A stretch of DNA of 64,000 nt, taken from an uncultured Oscillospiraceae bacterium (GTDB lineage Bacteria > Bacillota > Clostridia > Oscillospirales > Oscillospiraceae). The stretch's first letter is position 1, and the number at the start of each line of letters is the position of its first letter. Below the pieces are notes generated by a model. It saw only the letters and a list, made by a program, of their open reading frames with translations. It was not told the DNA's origin and ran no database searches. The translations under genes were made by a program, and so were the position numbers. Location: the NCBI GenBank assembly GCA_910584285.1, contig CAJTYK010000005.1:8050-72049 (forward strand). Direction: 5' to 3'. This document shows positions 33,217 through 42,603 of this stretch, in pieces.

Positions 33217-33831
33217 TTACGCCGTCCCCACAATGCTCTGGGTCAAGTGGAGCCGCTTGGGGGTGCGGCACCGCTCCGCCTCTAAAATGGACAAAATCTC
33301 CCCCGCGGCGGTCACCACCGCGTCATTCACCACCAGATAGTCGTAGTGGACGCTCTCCCGGCATTCCTCCCGGGCCTTTTCCAGGCGGCGTTGGATGGTC
33401 TCCTCCGGGTCGGTGTTCCGGCGGTGGAGCCGGCGGGACAGTTCCTCAATGGACGGCGGAATCAGGAAGATCAGCACCGCCTCCGGGCACCGCTCCTTCA
33501 CCTTGGCCGCCCCCTGCACCTCAATGTCCAGCAGGACGTCCACCCCCTGATCCAGCTTATCCCGGATCACCTTCAGGGACGTGCCGTAGTAATTGCCCAC
33601 GTACTCGGCATATTCCAGCAGCTCGTCGGCGGCGATCATCCGCTCAAACTCCTCCCGGGAGACGAAGTTGTAGTTTACCCCGTCCGCCTCGCCCGTTCTG
33701 GGCTGCCGGGTGGTGAAGGACACGGAAAAGTGAATGTCCCGCCGAGCGCTCAGCAGCTCGGCGATGACGGTGCTCTTTCCTGCCCCAGAGGGCCCAGATA
33801 AGACGATCAGCTCTCCCCTTCTCTCGCTCAT
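33217..33831 (-). CDS. gmk: Guanylate kinase
   Basis: A 204-residue kinase that turns GMP into GDP. The P-loop [11 protein letters not shown] is at residues 11-21, [17 protein letters not shown] near 38-54 binds GMP, and DIEVQGA follows the lid. ATG 33831 overlaps the remA stop as ATGA. Confidence 0.97.
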   Translation of the reverse strand: MSERRGELIVLSGPSGAGKSTVIAELLSARRDIHFSVSFTTRQPRTGEADGVNYNFVSREEFERMIAADELLEYAEYVGNYYGTSLKVIRDKLDQGVDVLLDIEVQGAAKVKERCPEAVLIFLIPPSIEELSRRLHRRNTDPEETIQRRLEKAREECRESVHYDYLVVNDAVVTAAGEILSILEAERCRTPKRLHLTQSIVGTA

Positions 33832-34100
33832 GCTTCCTCCTCCTCTTTCTCCTGCTCCTGTCCCGCTTCGTCCCCGAACCGGGCGGAAATCTGGCCCGTG
33901 GGCAGGGACGACCAGATCACGTGGCCGCTGTCCATCACCAGCACCGCCTGGGTCTTGCGGCCGAAGCTGGCGTCGATGAGCATACCCCGCTCCCGGGCCT
34001 CCTGCCCCAGCCGCTTCACCGGGGCGGAGTCCGGGCTGACGATGGCCACCACCCGCTGGGCGGATACCATGTTTCCAAATCCAATATTGACCAGCTTCAT
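33828..34100 (-). CDS. remA: Extracellular matrix regulator RemA (DUF370)
   Basis: A 90-residue DUF370 protein: [20 protein letters not shown] at residues 2-21 and [14 protein letters not shown] near 56-69. In Bacillus RemA is a DNA-binding activator of matrix genes, and in other Firmicutes it sits in this same spot between yicC and gmk. A Glu-rich tail ends the protein. ATG 34100 overlaps no ribosome site of its own beyond GGAGTGA. Its targets here are unknown. Confidence 0.88.
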   Translation of the reverse strand: MKLVNIGFGNMVSAQRVVAIVSPDSAPVKRLGQEARERGMLIDASFGRKTQAVLVMDSGHVIWSSLPTGQISARFGDEAGQEQEKEEEEA

Positions 34101-34104
34101 GGCG

Positions 34105-34986
34105 TCACTCCAGGTTCTGAACCTGCTCCCGGATCTTTTCAATCTCCGCCTTCATATCCACCACCCGGCGGGTGATCTCCAGATCGTTGCATTTGGAGCC
34201 GATGGTATTAGTTTCCCGGTTGAACTCCTGGATCAGGAAGTCCAGCTTCCGCCCCACGGCCCCCCCGGCGGACAGCAGCTCCCGGAGCTGGCCCAGATGG
34301 CTGTGGAGCCGCACCGTCTCCTCGTCCACCGCCACCTTGTCCGCAAAGATGGCCGCCTCGGTGAGCAGCCGCCCCTCATCGATCTGGGTGTTCTGGAGCA
34401 CCTCCCGCATCTTGCTCTCCAGTCTGGCCCGGTAGTCCGCCACCGTCTGGGGGGAGCGGGCCTCTACCTCGCCCAGCAGGCGCTCCACCGTGTCCGCCCG
34501 GCCCAGGATGTCGGCGGACAGCCGCTGGCCCTCTACCGCCCGCATGGCGTTGAAGTCCTCAATGGCCAGATCCAGCACCTCCAGCAGGCGCTCCTTCATC
34601 AGATCCAGATCCTCCGCCTGCTTCTCCACCGTCAGCACGTCGGGGAACCGGGCCAGCTCGGTGGCGCGGAAATCCTTCTTCACCCGGCCGCCCCCCAGCT
34701 CGTGAAGCCGCTTCAGCGCGTCCAAATAGCCCCGAGCCAACTCCTCGTTGACGATGACAACCATCTCGTCCCCGTGGGCGTGGTTCAGGGTGACAAACAC
34801 ATCCACTTTACCCCGCCCCACTGCGGCCTGCACCCGGGTCTTAATGGCGTCCTCCGCAAAGATGTAGGCCCTGGGCAGCTTCACCGCGCAATCCAGATAC
34901 CGGTTGTTCACCGAGCGCAGCTCCACCGTGATCTGGAGCCCCTCAAAGGAGCGATCCCCCCGGCCGTAGCCGGTCATGCTTCTCAC
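34105..34986 (-). CDS. yicC: YicC family endoribonuclease
   Basis: A 293-residue YicC protein: SMTGYGRG at the very start, SVNNRYLD near 30, and C-terminal [19 protein letters not shown], all signature segments. The family has been shown to act as an RNA endonuclease in other bacteria. GTG 34986 gives the usual MRSMTGYG start and has GGCGGGGA upstream; in-frame starts up to 35025 overlap the preceding gene. remA follows at once. Confidence 0.9.
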   Translation of the reverse strand: MRSMTGYGRGDRSFEGLQITVELRSVNNRYLDCAVKLPRAYIFAEDAIKTRVQAAVGRGKVDVFVTLNHAHGDEMVVIVNEELARGYLDALKRLHELGGGRVKKDFRATELARFPDVLTVEKQAEDLDLMKERLLEVLDLAIEDFNAMRAVEGQRLSADILGRADTVERLLGEVEARSPQTVADYRARLESKMREVLQNTQIDEGRLLTEAAIFADKVAVDEETVRLHSHLGQLRELLSAGGAVGRKLDFLIQEFNRETNTIGSKCNDLEITRRVVDMKAEIEKIREQVQNLE

Positions 34987-34990
34987 CAAT

Positions 34991-35527
34991 TTACGTCCCC
35001 GCCTTTCCATGGATTGCCCGGTCAATCCGGGCGATATACACCGCGATCAGCTTGCTGAACCCGTAGTCATACAGCAAAAACACCAGGTTGGCCGCCCCGT
35101 ACAGGATCCAGACCGAGCCGCCCAGGACCTGGGGCAGGGAGTTCAGCACCGCCCCAGCCATCGTCAGGTAGATCAGAGTGAAAGCGGCGTTGAAAAAGAC
35201 CAGCTTCAGCAGGTATTCCACCGGCCTGCGCCGGAGCCCCTCAAGGAGGGACTTCACCATGGGGTACAGCCCGAACAGCGCCCCGAACAGCAGTACGCAG
35301 AATTTGTCCGGCACCAGCAGGAAGGCCAGGATGGACACGCCCGCCCAGCACAAGAGCCCCGCCTTGATCCCCACCGAGATCACCGCGGCCGCGGGCAGCA
35401 GGCCTGCCGCCGCCACGATCCCCCAGTTTCCCGTGGGGGCGATGGAGCCGATGTAAACCAGAAGCAGGGACAGTGCCCCCAAAATGGCGGGGTAGGCCAC
35501 CGTCACCGCCGCGTTTTTTCGTCTCAT
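34991..35527 (-). CDS. Multi-span membrane protein of unknown function
   Basis: A 178-residue hydrophobic protein with about five membrane segments (near 10-28, 33-50, 58-85, 108-130 and 137-155) and a basic N-terminus. I do not recognise a family. It resembles small clostridial membrane proteins that neighbour yicC, and might be a transporter S-component-like fold, but nothing in the sequence proves this. It starts one base after the stop of the DnaJ-like gene and runs into yicC, so it belongs to the same operon. Confidence 0.7.
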   Translation of the reverse strand: MRRKNAAVTVAYPAILGALSLLLVYIGSIAPTGNWGIVAAAGLLPAAAVISVGIKAGLLCWAGVSILAFLLVPDKFCVLLFGALFGLYPMVKSLLEGLRRRPVEYLLKLVFFNAAFTLIYLTMAGAVLNSLPQVLGGSVWILYGAANLVFLLYDYGFSKLIAVYIARIDRAIHGKAGT

Positions 35528-35528
35528 A

Positions 35529-36149
35529 TCAGCGGCAGCCTCCGCACATACAGTTCATACACATCATGGCGGTGCAGCAGTCCATGGCGTCGCAGCTCCC
35601 GCCCGCCATATCCGGCTGGTAGCCGTAGCCACCCCGCTGCATCATGTTGAACGCCTGCCGGTACTCCATATTCCCCGGATCCATCTGGACGGCGATCTGG
35701 TAGTTCTGTCGGGCCTCGTCCAGCCAGCCCCGGCGGTAGGCGATGCTCCCCATCAGGAAATACCACTCCCCGTTCCGGGAGGATGCGCCCTGCAACAGCT
35801 GCTCCGCCCCCTCCAGATCGTTGCGCTGGATGGCCGACCGGGCCTGGTTGAACAGGCCGGCCCCACCGCCCTGCCGCTGCTGTTGCTGCTGATAGGCGGA
35901 GCCGCCATACCCGTAGCCATAGCTGCCCTGGGCCGAGCCTCCGCCATAGGAGCCACCCCCGGCCCGCCCCTTGGTGATGGCGTCATAGGCCTCGTTGATC
36001 TCCTTCATCTTCTCCTCAGCCAGATCGGACAGGGGGTTGTTCTGATAGTTGTCCGGGTGGTACTTCCGGGCCAGCTCCCGGTAGGCCCTTTTGATCTCGT
36101 CGTCACTGGCGTCAGGGCTGACGCCCAGCACCTCATAGGGATCTCTCAT
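35529..36149 (-). CDS. DnaJ-domain protein with Cys-rich tail
   Basis: A 206-residue co-chaperone-like protein. The J domain covers residues 3-70, with HPDNY carrying the HPD needed to stimulate DnaK. A Gly/Tyr/Gln-rich low-complexity linker follows (about 70-98), then a short TPR-like part (residues 105-170). The tail [20 protein letters not shown] holds eight cysteines and may bind metal. It lacks the zinc-finger region of true DnaJ. Its start overlaps the DUF5685 gene by 17 nt, so the two are translated together and probably work together. Confidence 0.83.
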   Translation of the reverse strand: MRDPYEVLGVSPDASDDEIKRAYRELARKYHPDNYQNNPLSDLAEEKMKEINEAYDAITKGRAGGGSYGGGSAQGSYGYGYGGSAYQQQQQRQGGGAGLFNQARSAIQRNDLEGAEQLLQGASSRNGEWYFLMGSIAYRRGWLDEARQNYQIAVQMDPGNMEYRQAFNMMQRGGYGYQPDMAGGSCDAMDCCTAMMCMNCMCGGCR

Positions 36150-37017
36150 GCGGCTTTCTCCTTGTCTGTCTCATTTCATTCCAACAGCCGTCCAGCACCG
36201 CGCGCTGCACCGCCGGCAGGCCGAGGTAGAGTATATTTTCCACAATAGGCGTCCAGCGCCCCAGCTCCATCAGGTTGGCGGCGGAGCCCGCCAGCCGCAG
36301 GGAGTGGGTGGCGGTGATCTCCAAGTAGTCCCGCTCCTCCCGGGCCCTGCCCTGGAACCGGGCGTCCAGCGGGTTGTACCGCCCCCGCTTCCCGTCCTCG
36401 TCCAGATCGTCCCAGGCGTCCATCAGGTAGATCCACCGGCCCACATGGTACAGCAACCCGCCCAGCGCCCGCCCCGTGGGGCTGTCCGCCGGATAGACGC
36501 AGGCGGCGTGGGAGAGAATCCCCGCGAAGGCGTCCGCCGCCCGATCCAGCTCTGGGGAACGCTCCCGCTCCATCCGGCCCAGGCAGGCCAGCCCTTCCCG
36601 TACCTGCCGGTCAAAGCCGGGCTGGGCCTGGGCCGCGCGGCGGTAGGCCCGCCGGAACAGCCGCCGCAGCAGCCGGTAGGGCAGGCTGGCTACCGGCCCG
36701 TGATCCGCCACGTCATCGGACAGCTTATGCCAGGTGAGGATCAGGCTCTCGTCGGCGGCGTCATCCAGCCGTCCCCCGCCCAGGCAGGCCCGGGGCTTCC
36801 GCCAGGGGCGGACGGGACACCGGCGGCAGGAGGGCCTGTCCGCCTCCCCCGCCGCCAGCAGGATGGCCAGAAAGGTAAAGTCATACTGTAGGGTGAACCG
36901 GGCCAGCCAGCCGTGCCGCTCCCCCAGGGCGTGGCACAGCCCGCAGTAGGCACTCTGGTACGCTTCCCGCTGCTCCTCGTCCAACCGATCCAGGACGGGG
37001 CGGACATAGCCGAACAC
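36133..37017 (-). CDS. DUF5685 family protein
   Basis: A 294-residue protein of unknown function. N-terminal CGLCHALG (near 25-32) and CRRCPV (near 64-69) place four cysteines that could bind metal; [11 protein letters not shown] near 95 and [15 protein letters not shown] later are also distinctive. The rest is helical, recalling prenyltransferase-like bundles. Start is GTG 37017, one base after the cdaR stop codon, and the end overlaps the DnaJ-like gene. Coupling to a J-domain gene suggests a maturation or metal-chaperone role, which is only inference. Confidence 0.78.
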   Translation of the reverse strand: MFGYVRPVLDRLDEEQREAYQSAYCGLCHALGERHGWLARFTLQYDFTFLAILLAAGEADRPSCRRCPVRPWRKPRACLGGGRLDDAADESLILTWHKLSDDVADHGPVASLPYRLLRRLFRRAYRRAAQAQPGFDRQVREGLACLGRMERERSPELDRAADAFAGILSHAACVYPADSPTGRALGGLLYHVGRWIYLMDAWDDLDEDGKRGRYNPLDARFQGRAREERDYLEITATHSLRLAGSAANLMELGRWTPIVENILYLGLPAVQRAVLDGCWNEMRQTRRKPHERSL

Positions 37018-37018
37018 G

Positions 37019-38317
37019 TCAGCCGCCCTGTTCCGCCCGGGTGAGGGACACCACCACGGAATAATAGCTGGCGTTGGCGGGGGGTAGCTCTCCCAGATCC
37101 CCTTTGGTGCCCGCGCTGTCCGGGTAGATTTTGACGGGCACGGTGTACGGCCCCGCCGCCGGATCGATGTTTTGCAGATCCGCCACCACCCGGATATTTT
37201 CCGCGATCAGCTCATCCACCAGCGCCTTGGTGCCCCGGATCTCCACCGCCAGTTCCTTCGTCACAATGTCTACATTCCAGCCCTCCGGCTCGTTGATGAC
37301 CTGGATATTCCGGGTGACAAAGGTCTGGGTCACCACCCGCTTGGTCACCCGGAAGGTGGCCGTCACCTCCGCCACGCCGCTGAGATTCTCCAGCTCGTCG
37401 GTCAGGGGGATGGCAAACGTACGCTCATCCTTATCCTTGATGGTGGCCAGATCGATCTCCGCCAGGGTGATGGACCCCTGGCTCACCAGGGCGTCCACCG
37501 CCTCCTTGCTTCCCGCCACCGTGATGGTATCGGTGGTCAGCTCCAACCGTACGTCATCCACGTCCAGTCCGCCGCCGGCGGTGAGCTTTACCTCCAGGGG
37601 GATCTCTGCCATGGCCCGGATGGGGAAGCTGGCATAAACCGTGTCCACATCGCAGGTCACGTTCAAATTCTCCAGCGGCTCGTCGTTGGCCCCAATGAGC
37701 TGGAAGGGGAAGCTGTCATAGATATTTTTTGTGTGGTTTTCCCCGGTGACGGTCACCCGGGCGTAGGCCACCTGGTTGACCTCCTCCGCCCGCCCACTGA
37801 CGACGATGGTCTCGGGGGAGAACCGGAAGTCGTTCTCATTACCCGCCAGGTAGCCCTGCTCCACGCTGCCCTGGAAGCTGCCCTTGATGGTCACCGCGCG
37901 GCTGAGATACCGCGCCACCTCCAGCGTCACTACGCCCAGACGGGTATTGCTGGTCACATAGCTTACATCGCTGGAGCTGACGCCGGCGGGCAGGTTCGGG
38001 GTATAGGCCAGGGAGTGGTTGCCCTCCTCCCCGATACCGGATACGTCCACCGTCACCGACAGATCCTCGCTGTTAGCCAGCTTCGCGTGCACCGCAGGCT
38101 TGGCCTGGATGGTCAGGTTGACGGTAACGGCTTCATTGACTACCATCAGCCCCCGCTCCCGCAGGATATCCATCCCCCGGAACTCCACCGGCACGTTCCG
38201 GTAGGGCATCTGCTGGGGGGTGCCGTCGGTGGAGGTCACGTAGCACCACAGGCCCACCGTGAGGATCACCGACAGCACCACATAGAGCAGCTTGCTGTCA
38301 AGAATCTTCTTTCCCAT
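37019..38317 (-). CDS. cdaR: CdaA regulatory protein CdaR (YbbR domains)
   Basis: A 432-residue protein with one N-terminal membrane helix (about residues 9-25) and four tandem YbbR domains outside the membrane. In Firmicutes CdaR binds the diadenylate cyclase CdaA and tunes c-di-AMP production. ATG 38317 lies inside the end of cdaA, giving a 20-bp overlap, with GGGAGA upstream. glmM, the usual next gene, is not here; the DUF5685/DnaJ pair follows instead. Confidence 0.9.
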   Translation of the reverse strand: MGKKILDSKLLYVVLSVILTVGLWCYVTSTDGTPQQMPYRNVPVEFRGMDILRERGLMVVNEAVTVNLTIQAKPAVHAKLANSEDLSVTVDVSGIGEEGNHSLAYTPNLPAGVSSSDVSYVTSNTRLGVVTLEVARYLSRAVTIKGSFQGSVEQGYLAGNENDFRFSPETIVVSGRAEEVNQVAYARVTVTGENHTKNIYDSFPFQLIGANDEPLENLNVTCDVDTVYASFPIRAMAEIPLEVKLTAGGGLDVDDVRLELTTDTITVAGSKEAVDALVSQGSITLAEIDLATIKDKDERTFAIPLTDELENLSGVAEVTATFRVTKRVVTQTFVTRNIQVINEPEGWNVDIVTKELAVEIRGTKALVDELIAENIRVVADLQNIDPAAGPYTVPVKIYPDSAGTKGDLGELPPANASYYSVVVSLTRAEQGG

Positions 38318-39197
38318 TGGAATTATCTCCCTTAATGCCCTTGAATACACTGGTCAGCCGGGCCGCAGCGGAAACAGGTTTGTTCTCCTCATCCACCGCC
38401 GGCATCAGCTCCATGCGCAGCAGCCGCTCCAGGGTGTCCGGCGACAGGTGGCGCTTGAGCATCCCGTTTACCGCCACCGAGATGGAGCCCGTCTCCTCGG
38501 AGACGATGGCCACCACCGCGTCGGAATTTTCGCTGACACCAATCCCCGCCCGGTGGCGCATCCCCAGATCCCGGCTCAGGTTTACGTTACCGGACAGGGG
38601 GAGCATACAGCCCGCCCCCACGATGCGACCGTTGCGCACAATCACCGCCCCGTCATGGAGGGGCGCCTTGTTCCAGAACAGGTTCTTCAGCAGCTCGGCG
38701 GACACCTGGCAGTCCAGGGTGGTGCCCGTCTTGAGCATATCGTCCAGCATGGTGCGCCGCTCAAACACCATCAGCGCCCCCACCTTGTCCCGGGACATGG
38801 CGGCATAGGCCTCCACCGTCTCCTTGATGGCGCTCTCCACATCGGTTCCGTAGGTCTCCGCCACAAACAGCTCCTTGATCTTTCCGCTGCCCATCTGCTC
38901 CAGGAAACGGCGCAGCTCAGGCTGGAAGATAATGATCAGGGCGATGACGCCCAGCTCCATGGCGTTGGTAAGCACAAAGCTCACCACCCGCAGGTGCAGG
39001 ACGCTGCTGCTGGACAGCACCATGGCCACCAGCAGGAACACGATGGCCTTCACCACTTGCCCCGAGCGGCTCTTGCGCACAAAGCGGAGCAGGTGATAAA
39101 TCCCGAAGGCGATGATCGCCATATCCAGAATATCGAAAAAACCGATGAGCTTCAGATACTCCGGAGCTGACTCCAGCGCCTGCCAAATCATATCCAT
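38298..39197 (-). CDS. cdaA: Diadenylate cyclase CdaA
   Basis: A 299-residue enzyme that makes cyclic di-AMP from two ATP. Three N-terminal membrane helices lie between about 15 and 90 (MAIIAFGIYHLL, AIVFLLVAMVL, GVIALIIIFQP). The DAC domain carries HDGAVIV near 175 and GMRHRAGIG near 207, the two nucleotide motifs. ATG 39197 has AAGGGGA upstream, and a strong promoter lies at 39253-39281. It heads a long minus-strand run that begins cdaA-cdaR. c-di-AMP controls potassium, osmotic balance and wall integrity, matching PrkC in the same run. Confidence 0.95.
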   Translation of the reverse strand: MDMIWQALESAPEYLKLIGFFDILDMAIIAFGIYHLLRFVRKSRSGQVVKAIVFLLVAMVLSSSSVLHLRVVSFVLTNAMELGVIALIIIFQPELRRFLEQMGSGKIKELFVAETYGTDVESAIKETVEAYAAMSRDKVGALMVFERRTMLDDMLKTGTTLDCQVSAELLKNLFWNKAPLHDGAVIVRNGRIVGAGCMLPLSGNVNLSRDLGMRHRAGIGVSENSDAVVAIVSEETGSISVAVNGMLKRHLSPDTLERLLRMELMPAVDEENKPVSAAARLTSVFKGIKGDNSNGKEDS

Positions 39198-39252
39198 ATG
39201 CGTCCATCCCCTTCCCCGCCGCCCTCGGGCGGAGCGTCCGATTAGTTCTTCT

Positions 39253-39281
39253 ATTATACCGTATCCTCCGGCAGTTGGCAA
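39253..39281 (-). promoter_or_regulatory. Promoter of cdaA
   Basis: On the minus strand TTGCCA (39276-39281) and TATAAT (39253-39258) are 17 bp apart. Confidence 0.8.
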
Positions 39282-39328
39282 GCAAATCACAGATAAAACA
39301 AAGAAAGTTCAAAATTTATCCTACAAAA

Positions 39329-39356
39329 AAGGCGTGGATTTACCACGCCTTTTTGC
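39329..39356 (-). terminator. Terminator after the class V aminotransferase gene
   Basis: AAGGCGTGG and CCACGCCTT form a 9-bp stem around a 5-nt loop; on the minus strand a T run follows. The stem overlaps the stop codon. Coordinates are good to about one base. Confidence 0.85.
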
Positions 39357-40470
39357 CGTCTTTCACAATGCCGCCCAGCGCCTCCGCCGCCCGATCCACC
39401 TGCTCGGCGCGGTTAAAGGCGGAAAAGCTGAACCGGACGGTGCCGGTGTCCGCCGTCCCCGCCGACCGGTGGGCCAGCGGCGCGCAGTGGAGTCCCGCCC
39501 GCACCGCGATTCCCCGCCGCGCCAGCGCCTCCGCTGTCTCCTCGCAGTCCATGCCGTCCACCACAGCGGAGAACAAGCCGCTCTGATCCCGTCCCCGGTA
39601 CACGGTCACACCGGGCAGCCGTTCCAGCCGATCCATCATCCGGCAGGCAAGACTCCGCTCGTGGGCATGGATACGCTGCGTGCCCTTGCGGGTCACAAAT
39701 TCCATTCCCGCCAGCAGCCCCGCCGCGCCGCACACGTTCTGCGTGCCGGCCTCCAGCCGGTCGGGGAGAAAATCCGGCATCTCCTGCCGGGTGGACAGGC
39801 TGCCTGTGCCCCCGTAGAGCAGGGGCTGCGCCTCCCCGCCGCACAGCAGCAGCCCGGTGCCCTGGGGGCCGTACAGCCCCTTGTGCCCCGGCATGGCCAC
39901 AAACGCCGCCCCCCAGCCTTCCAGATCCACCGGCAGAATCCCGGCGGACTGGGAGGCGTCCACGATGAGGGGCACGCCCCGCTCCCGGCACAGAGCCGCA
40001 AGGCGCTCCACCGGCTGGATGAAGCCGAACACGTTGGAGACATGGTTGCAGATCACCGCATCCACCCCGTTCGTGATCTCCCGCTCAAAGGCGGCGTACA
40101 CGCCGTCGGCGTCGAACAGAGGCCCCGCCGCCACCCTGATTTTAACCCCTGGAATGGCGTGGAGGGGCCGGGTCACCGCGTTATGCTCATAGCCCGAGAT
40201 CACCACTGTCCCGCCGGGGGGCACCAGGGTGTGAATGGCAATATTCAGCCCGTGGGTGGCGTTGGAGGTGAGCACCACCCGCTCCGGATCCCCCACGTGA
40301 AATAACTCCGCCGCCCGCTCCCGCGTCTGGTAGACCAGATCCGCCGCCCCCATGCCCGCGCTATACCCGCCCCGGCCTGGGCTGGCCAGGTGGGTCATGG
40401 CCCAGGCGGTGCGGGCAGGGACTGTTTGAGGCTTTTCCAGCGTGGTTGCCGCGCTGTCCAGATAGATCAT
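39340..40470 (-). CDS. Class V aminotransferase / cysteine desulfurase-like protein
   Basis: A 376-residue PLP enzyme of the cysteine desulfurase and selenocysteine lyase group. YLDSAATT opens it, the Schiff-base lysine is in MPGHKGLYGPQGTG (about 186-199), and RAGLHCAPLAH near 335 carries the cysteine that accepts sulfur or selenium. It resembles the subgroup found beside DUF3343 proteins in selenium-using Firmicutes. ATG 40470 overlaps the DUF3343 stop as ATGA. Whether it moves sulfur or selenium cannot be told from the sequence. Confidence 0.85.
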   Translation of the reverse strand: MIYLDSAATTLEKPQTVPARTAWAMTHLASPGRGGYSAGMGAADLVYQTRERAAELFHVGDPERVVLTSNATHGLNIAIHTLVPPGGTVVISGYEHNAVTRPLHAIPGVKIRVAAGPLFDADGVYAAFEREITNGVDAVICNHVSNVFGFIQPVERLAALCRERGVPLIVDASQSAGILPVDLEGWGAAFVAMPGHKGLYGPQGTGLLLCGGEAQPLLYGGTGSLSTRQEMPDFLPDRLEAGTQNVCGAAGLLAGMEFVTRKGTQRIHAHERSLACRMMDRLERLPGVTVYRGRDQSGLFSAVVDGMDCEETAEALARRGIAVRAGLHCAPLAHRSAGTADTGTVRFSFSAFNRAEQVDRAAEALGGIVKDGKKAW

Positions 40471-40721
40471 GCCTTCACCTCGCTGTATTCGCCGTCCGCC
40501 GATTGAAGAAAGACCTGCTTAGGGGCCATCCCCTCCCGGCGCAGCACCATCAGCGCGTCGGTGAGCCGCCGCTCCGGGATGCGCACACAGTAGCCGCAGC
40601 CCTCCTTGGAGATCAGCTTGGGGGCGCGGAGCACATATCCGGGGATGCCCGCCCGCTCCAGCACATGGGCGGTGCGCTGGGCGTAGGTCAGCGAGCGGCA
40701 GATGATCAGATAATAAACCAT
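40467..40721 (-). CDS. DUF3343 protein
   Basis: An 84-residue protein: YLIICRSLTYAQRTAHVLER at residues 4-23 and GCGYCVRIPERR near 41-52, with a CxxC that could carry sulfur or selenium. DUF3343 proteins are often encoded with cysteine desulfurase-like enzymes and with selenium trait genes. ATG 40721 has AAAGGAAGG upstream. It heads a two-gene unit; the gap upstream (40722-40776) holds only the ispF terminator region. Confidence 0.82.
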   Translation of the reverse strand: MVYYLIICRSLTYAQRTAHVLERAGIPGYVLRAPKLISKEGCGYCVRIPERRLTDALMVLRREGMAPKQVFLQSADGEYSEVKA

Positions 40722-40778
40722 AAGCCCACCCTTCCTTTCCCGTAGCTTCTGATTGCCCAGAGGAGGGGATACAAAATG

Positions 40779-40813
40779 TCCCCCTCAAGGCCATCCTATG
40801 CCCTGAGGGGGAC
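40779..40813 (-). terminator. Terminator after ispF
   Basis: GTCCCCCTCA (40779-40788) and TGAGGGGGAC (40804-40813) form a perfect 10-bp stem; ATTTTGT follows on the minus strand. Confidence 0.8.
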
Positions 40814-40826
40814 GTTGGTTCCAGGT

Positions 40827-41300
40827 TCAGTTTTCGTTGAGGAGGGCCACCGCGTGGGCGGCGATGCCCTCCCCTGCGCCGGTAAAGCCCAGGCCCTCCT
40901 CGGTGGTAGCCTTCACGCTCACCCGGCCGGGCTCCACGCTCATGGCGGCGGCCAGCCGTTCCCGCATCTCCGGAATGTGAGGGGCCAGCTTGGGCCGCTG
41001 GGCCAGCACTGTAGCGTCCACGTTGCCGATCCCGTACCCATGCTCGCCCAGTACCTGGGCCACCCGGCGGAGCAGGGCCAGACTGTCCGCCCCCTCGTAG
41101 GCCGGGTCGATGTCCGGGAACAGCTGGCCGATGTCTCCCAGCGCCGCCGCCCCCAGCAGGGCGTCCATCACCGCGTGTGAGAGCACATCCGCATCCGAAT
41201 GGCCCAACAGCCCCTTCTCAAAGGGGATCTCCACCCCGCCCAGAATCAGCTTCCGCCCCTGCGTCAGGCGGTGCACGTCATACCCATGCCCGATTCTCAC
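40827..41300 (-). CDS. ispF: 2-C-methyl-D-erythritol 2,4-cyclodiphosphate synthase
   Basis: A 157-residue enzyme of the MEP isoprenoid pathway. GHGYDVHRL (residues 4-12) gives metal Asp8 and His10, and [22 protein letters not shown] (about 31-52) is the family signature. GTG 41300 overlaps the ispD stop as GTGA. With ispD, dxs and ispA in this window it forms part of the isoprenoid supply. Confidence 0.96.
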   Translation of the reverse strand: MRIGHGYDVHRLTQGRKLILGGVEIPFEKGLLGHSDADVLSHAVMDALLGAAALGDIGQLFPDIDPAYEGADSLALLRRVAQVLGEHGYGIGNVDATVLAQRPKLAPHIPEMRERLAAAMSVEPGRVSVKATTEEGLGFTGAGEGIAAHAVALLNEN

Positions 41301-42019
41301 AGGGCGACCGCCTCCTCCTGCGCCAGCAGCTCCCCGATCTCCAGATCGATGGGGGTAGTGAGTTTGATGTTCCGCTCGTCCCCCTGGGTGAGCACCACCT
41401 TCATGCCCAGCCGTTCCACGGCGGCGCAGTCATCGGTGAGCTCCTCCCCGTCGTCCAGCGCCTTTTGCAGCGCGGCCCGGATCAGGGAGGCGTCGAACAC
41501 CTGGGGGGTCTGCACCGCGTACAGCGAGGCCCGATCCGGCGTCTGGGTGACGATCCCGTTTTCCGCCGCCTTGATGGTGTCCTTCACCGGGACGGCGGGG
41601 GCGGCGGCGCCGTTCTGAGCGGCCTGGGCGATGGCGTCCTCAATGACCTGCACGGAGACAAAGGGCCGGGCCCCGTCGTGGATGGCGAGCAGCGGCGTGT
41701 CCTGCCGGGCCTCCAGAGTACCCAGACGAGCGGATTGGGTGCGGTTCTCCCCGCCTCGGATCACCTTGGACACCTTGTCCAGCCGGAAGTCCTGGCACAG
41801 CCGGGCCACCTCGGGCACCAGTTCCTCCCGGGTGACCACCACCACCTCGGCTACACTGGGGGAGCGCTGGAACGCCTCCACGCAGCGCACGATCACCGGG
41901 ACGCCCCCCACCTCCGCCAGCAGCTTGTCCAGCCCCATGCGGTTGGACGACCCGGCGGCCACAATCACGGCAGAACACAGCGCCTCCGGCACCTTCTTCT
42001 TTCTATGAAACAGGCCCAT
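41297..42019 (-). CDS. ispD: 2-C-methyl-D-erythritol 4-phosphate cytidylyltransferase
   Basis: A 240-residue nucleotidyltransferase of the MEP pathway. AAGSSNRMG (about residues 21-29) binds CTP, with HDGARPFVS near 114-122 and [11 protein letters not shown] later. A basic N-terminal stretch (HRKKKVPEA) precedes the core. ATG 42019 is preceded by a terminator-like hairpin from carD. ispF follows with coupled translation. Confidence 0.94.
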   Translation of the reverse strand: MGLFHRKKKVPEALCSAVIVAAGSSNRMGLDKLLAEVGGVPVIVRCVEAFQRSPSVAEVVVVTREELVPEVARLCQDFRLDKVSKVIRGGENRTQSARLGTLEARQDTPLLAIHDGARPFVSVQVIEDAIAQAAQNGAAAPAVPVKDTIKAAENGIVTQTPDRASLYAVQTPQVFDASLIRAALQKALDDGEELTDDCAAVERLGMKVVLTQGDERNIKLTTPIDLEIGELLAQEEAVAL

Positions 42020-42039
42020 AAAGAATCTCCCTCCCGCGC

Positions 42040-42060
42040 AAAAAGGAGCCCTTCGGCTCC
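42040..42060 (-). terminator. Terminator between carD and ispD
   Basis: GGAGCC (42045-42050) and GGCTCC (42055-42060) with a 4-nt loop; TTTTTG follows on the minus strand (42044-42040). Confidence 0.75.
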
Positions 42061-42075
42061 CTCCCGCTTATTGCT

Positions 42076-42555
42076 TCAGTGGCTCAGCACCGTGTCAATG
42101 TTTTCCTCCACCGTCTTATAGGGCAGGCTCTGGGCCAGCACCAGCTCGGAGATCAGGATCTGCTTGGCGGTGTGGAGCATCTTCCGCTCCCCGTTGGACA
42201 GGCCCCGCTGCTCCTCCCGAATCAGCAGCCCCTTCACCACCCGGGCCACCTCCAGCAGATCGCCGCTTTTCAGGCGCACCATGTTCTCCCGATAGCGCCG
42301 GTTCCAGTTCTGGGTCATGTCCACCTTAATGCCTTCCATGGCGTTGATGAGGCTTTCCGCCTCCTGCCCGGATACCACGGGGCGCACACCGATCTCCTGG
42401 GTGTTCTCCGTGGGGATCATCACCGTCATGCTGCCCACCGACAGCTTGAGCAGATAATAGTTTTCCAGCTTTCCCGCCACCTTGCGCTGGACAATGGAAT
42501 CGATGACCCCCGCGCCATGCATGGGATGCACCACCTTGTCTCCCACCTGGTACAC
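42076..42555 (-). CDS. carD: CarD family transcription regulator
   Basis: A 159-residue CarD/CdnL protein. The N-terminal RNA-polymerase interaction domain starts MYQVGDKVVHPMHGAGVI; a helical DNA-binding domain follows from about 65 (NWNRRYRENM, SNGERKMLHTAKQILISEL). Such proteins stabilise the open complex at promoters. Start is GTG 42555 with AAAGGGGG upstream. The promoter carries a 25-bp palindrome over its -10 box, suggesting repression, possibly of itself. Confidence 0.92.
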   Translation of the reverse strand: MYQVGDKVVHPMHGAGVIDSIVQRKVAGKLENYYLLKLSVGSMTVMIPTENTQEIGVRPVVSGQEAESLINAMEGIKVDMTQNWNRRYRENMVRLKSGDLLEVARVVKGLLIREEQRGLSNGERKMLHTAKQILISELVLAQSLPYKTVEENIDTVLSH

Positions 42556-42578
42556 CTTATTCGCCCCCTTTAGCTTAT

Positions 42579-42603
42579 GTATACTATTTCAGAAATAGTA
42601 TAC
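42579..42603. promoter_or_regulatory. 25-bp palindrome over the carD promoter
   Basis: GTATACTATTTC (42579-42590) and GAAATAGTATAC (42592-42603) are exact complements around one base. The -10 box of carD (42597-42602) lies inside the right arm. Typical of a repressor operator. Confidence 0.75.
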
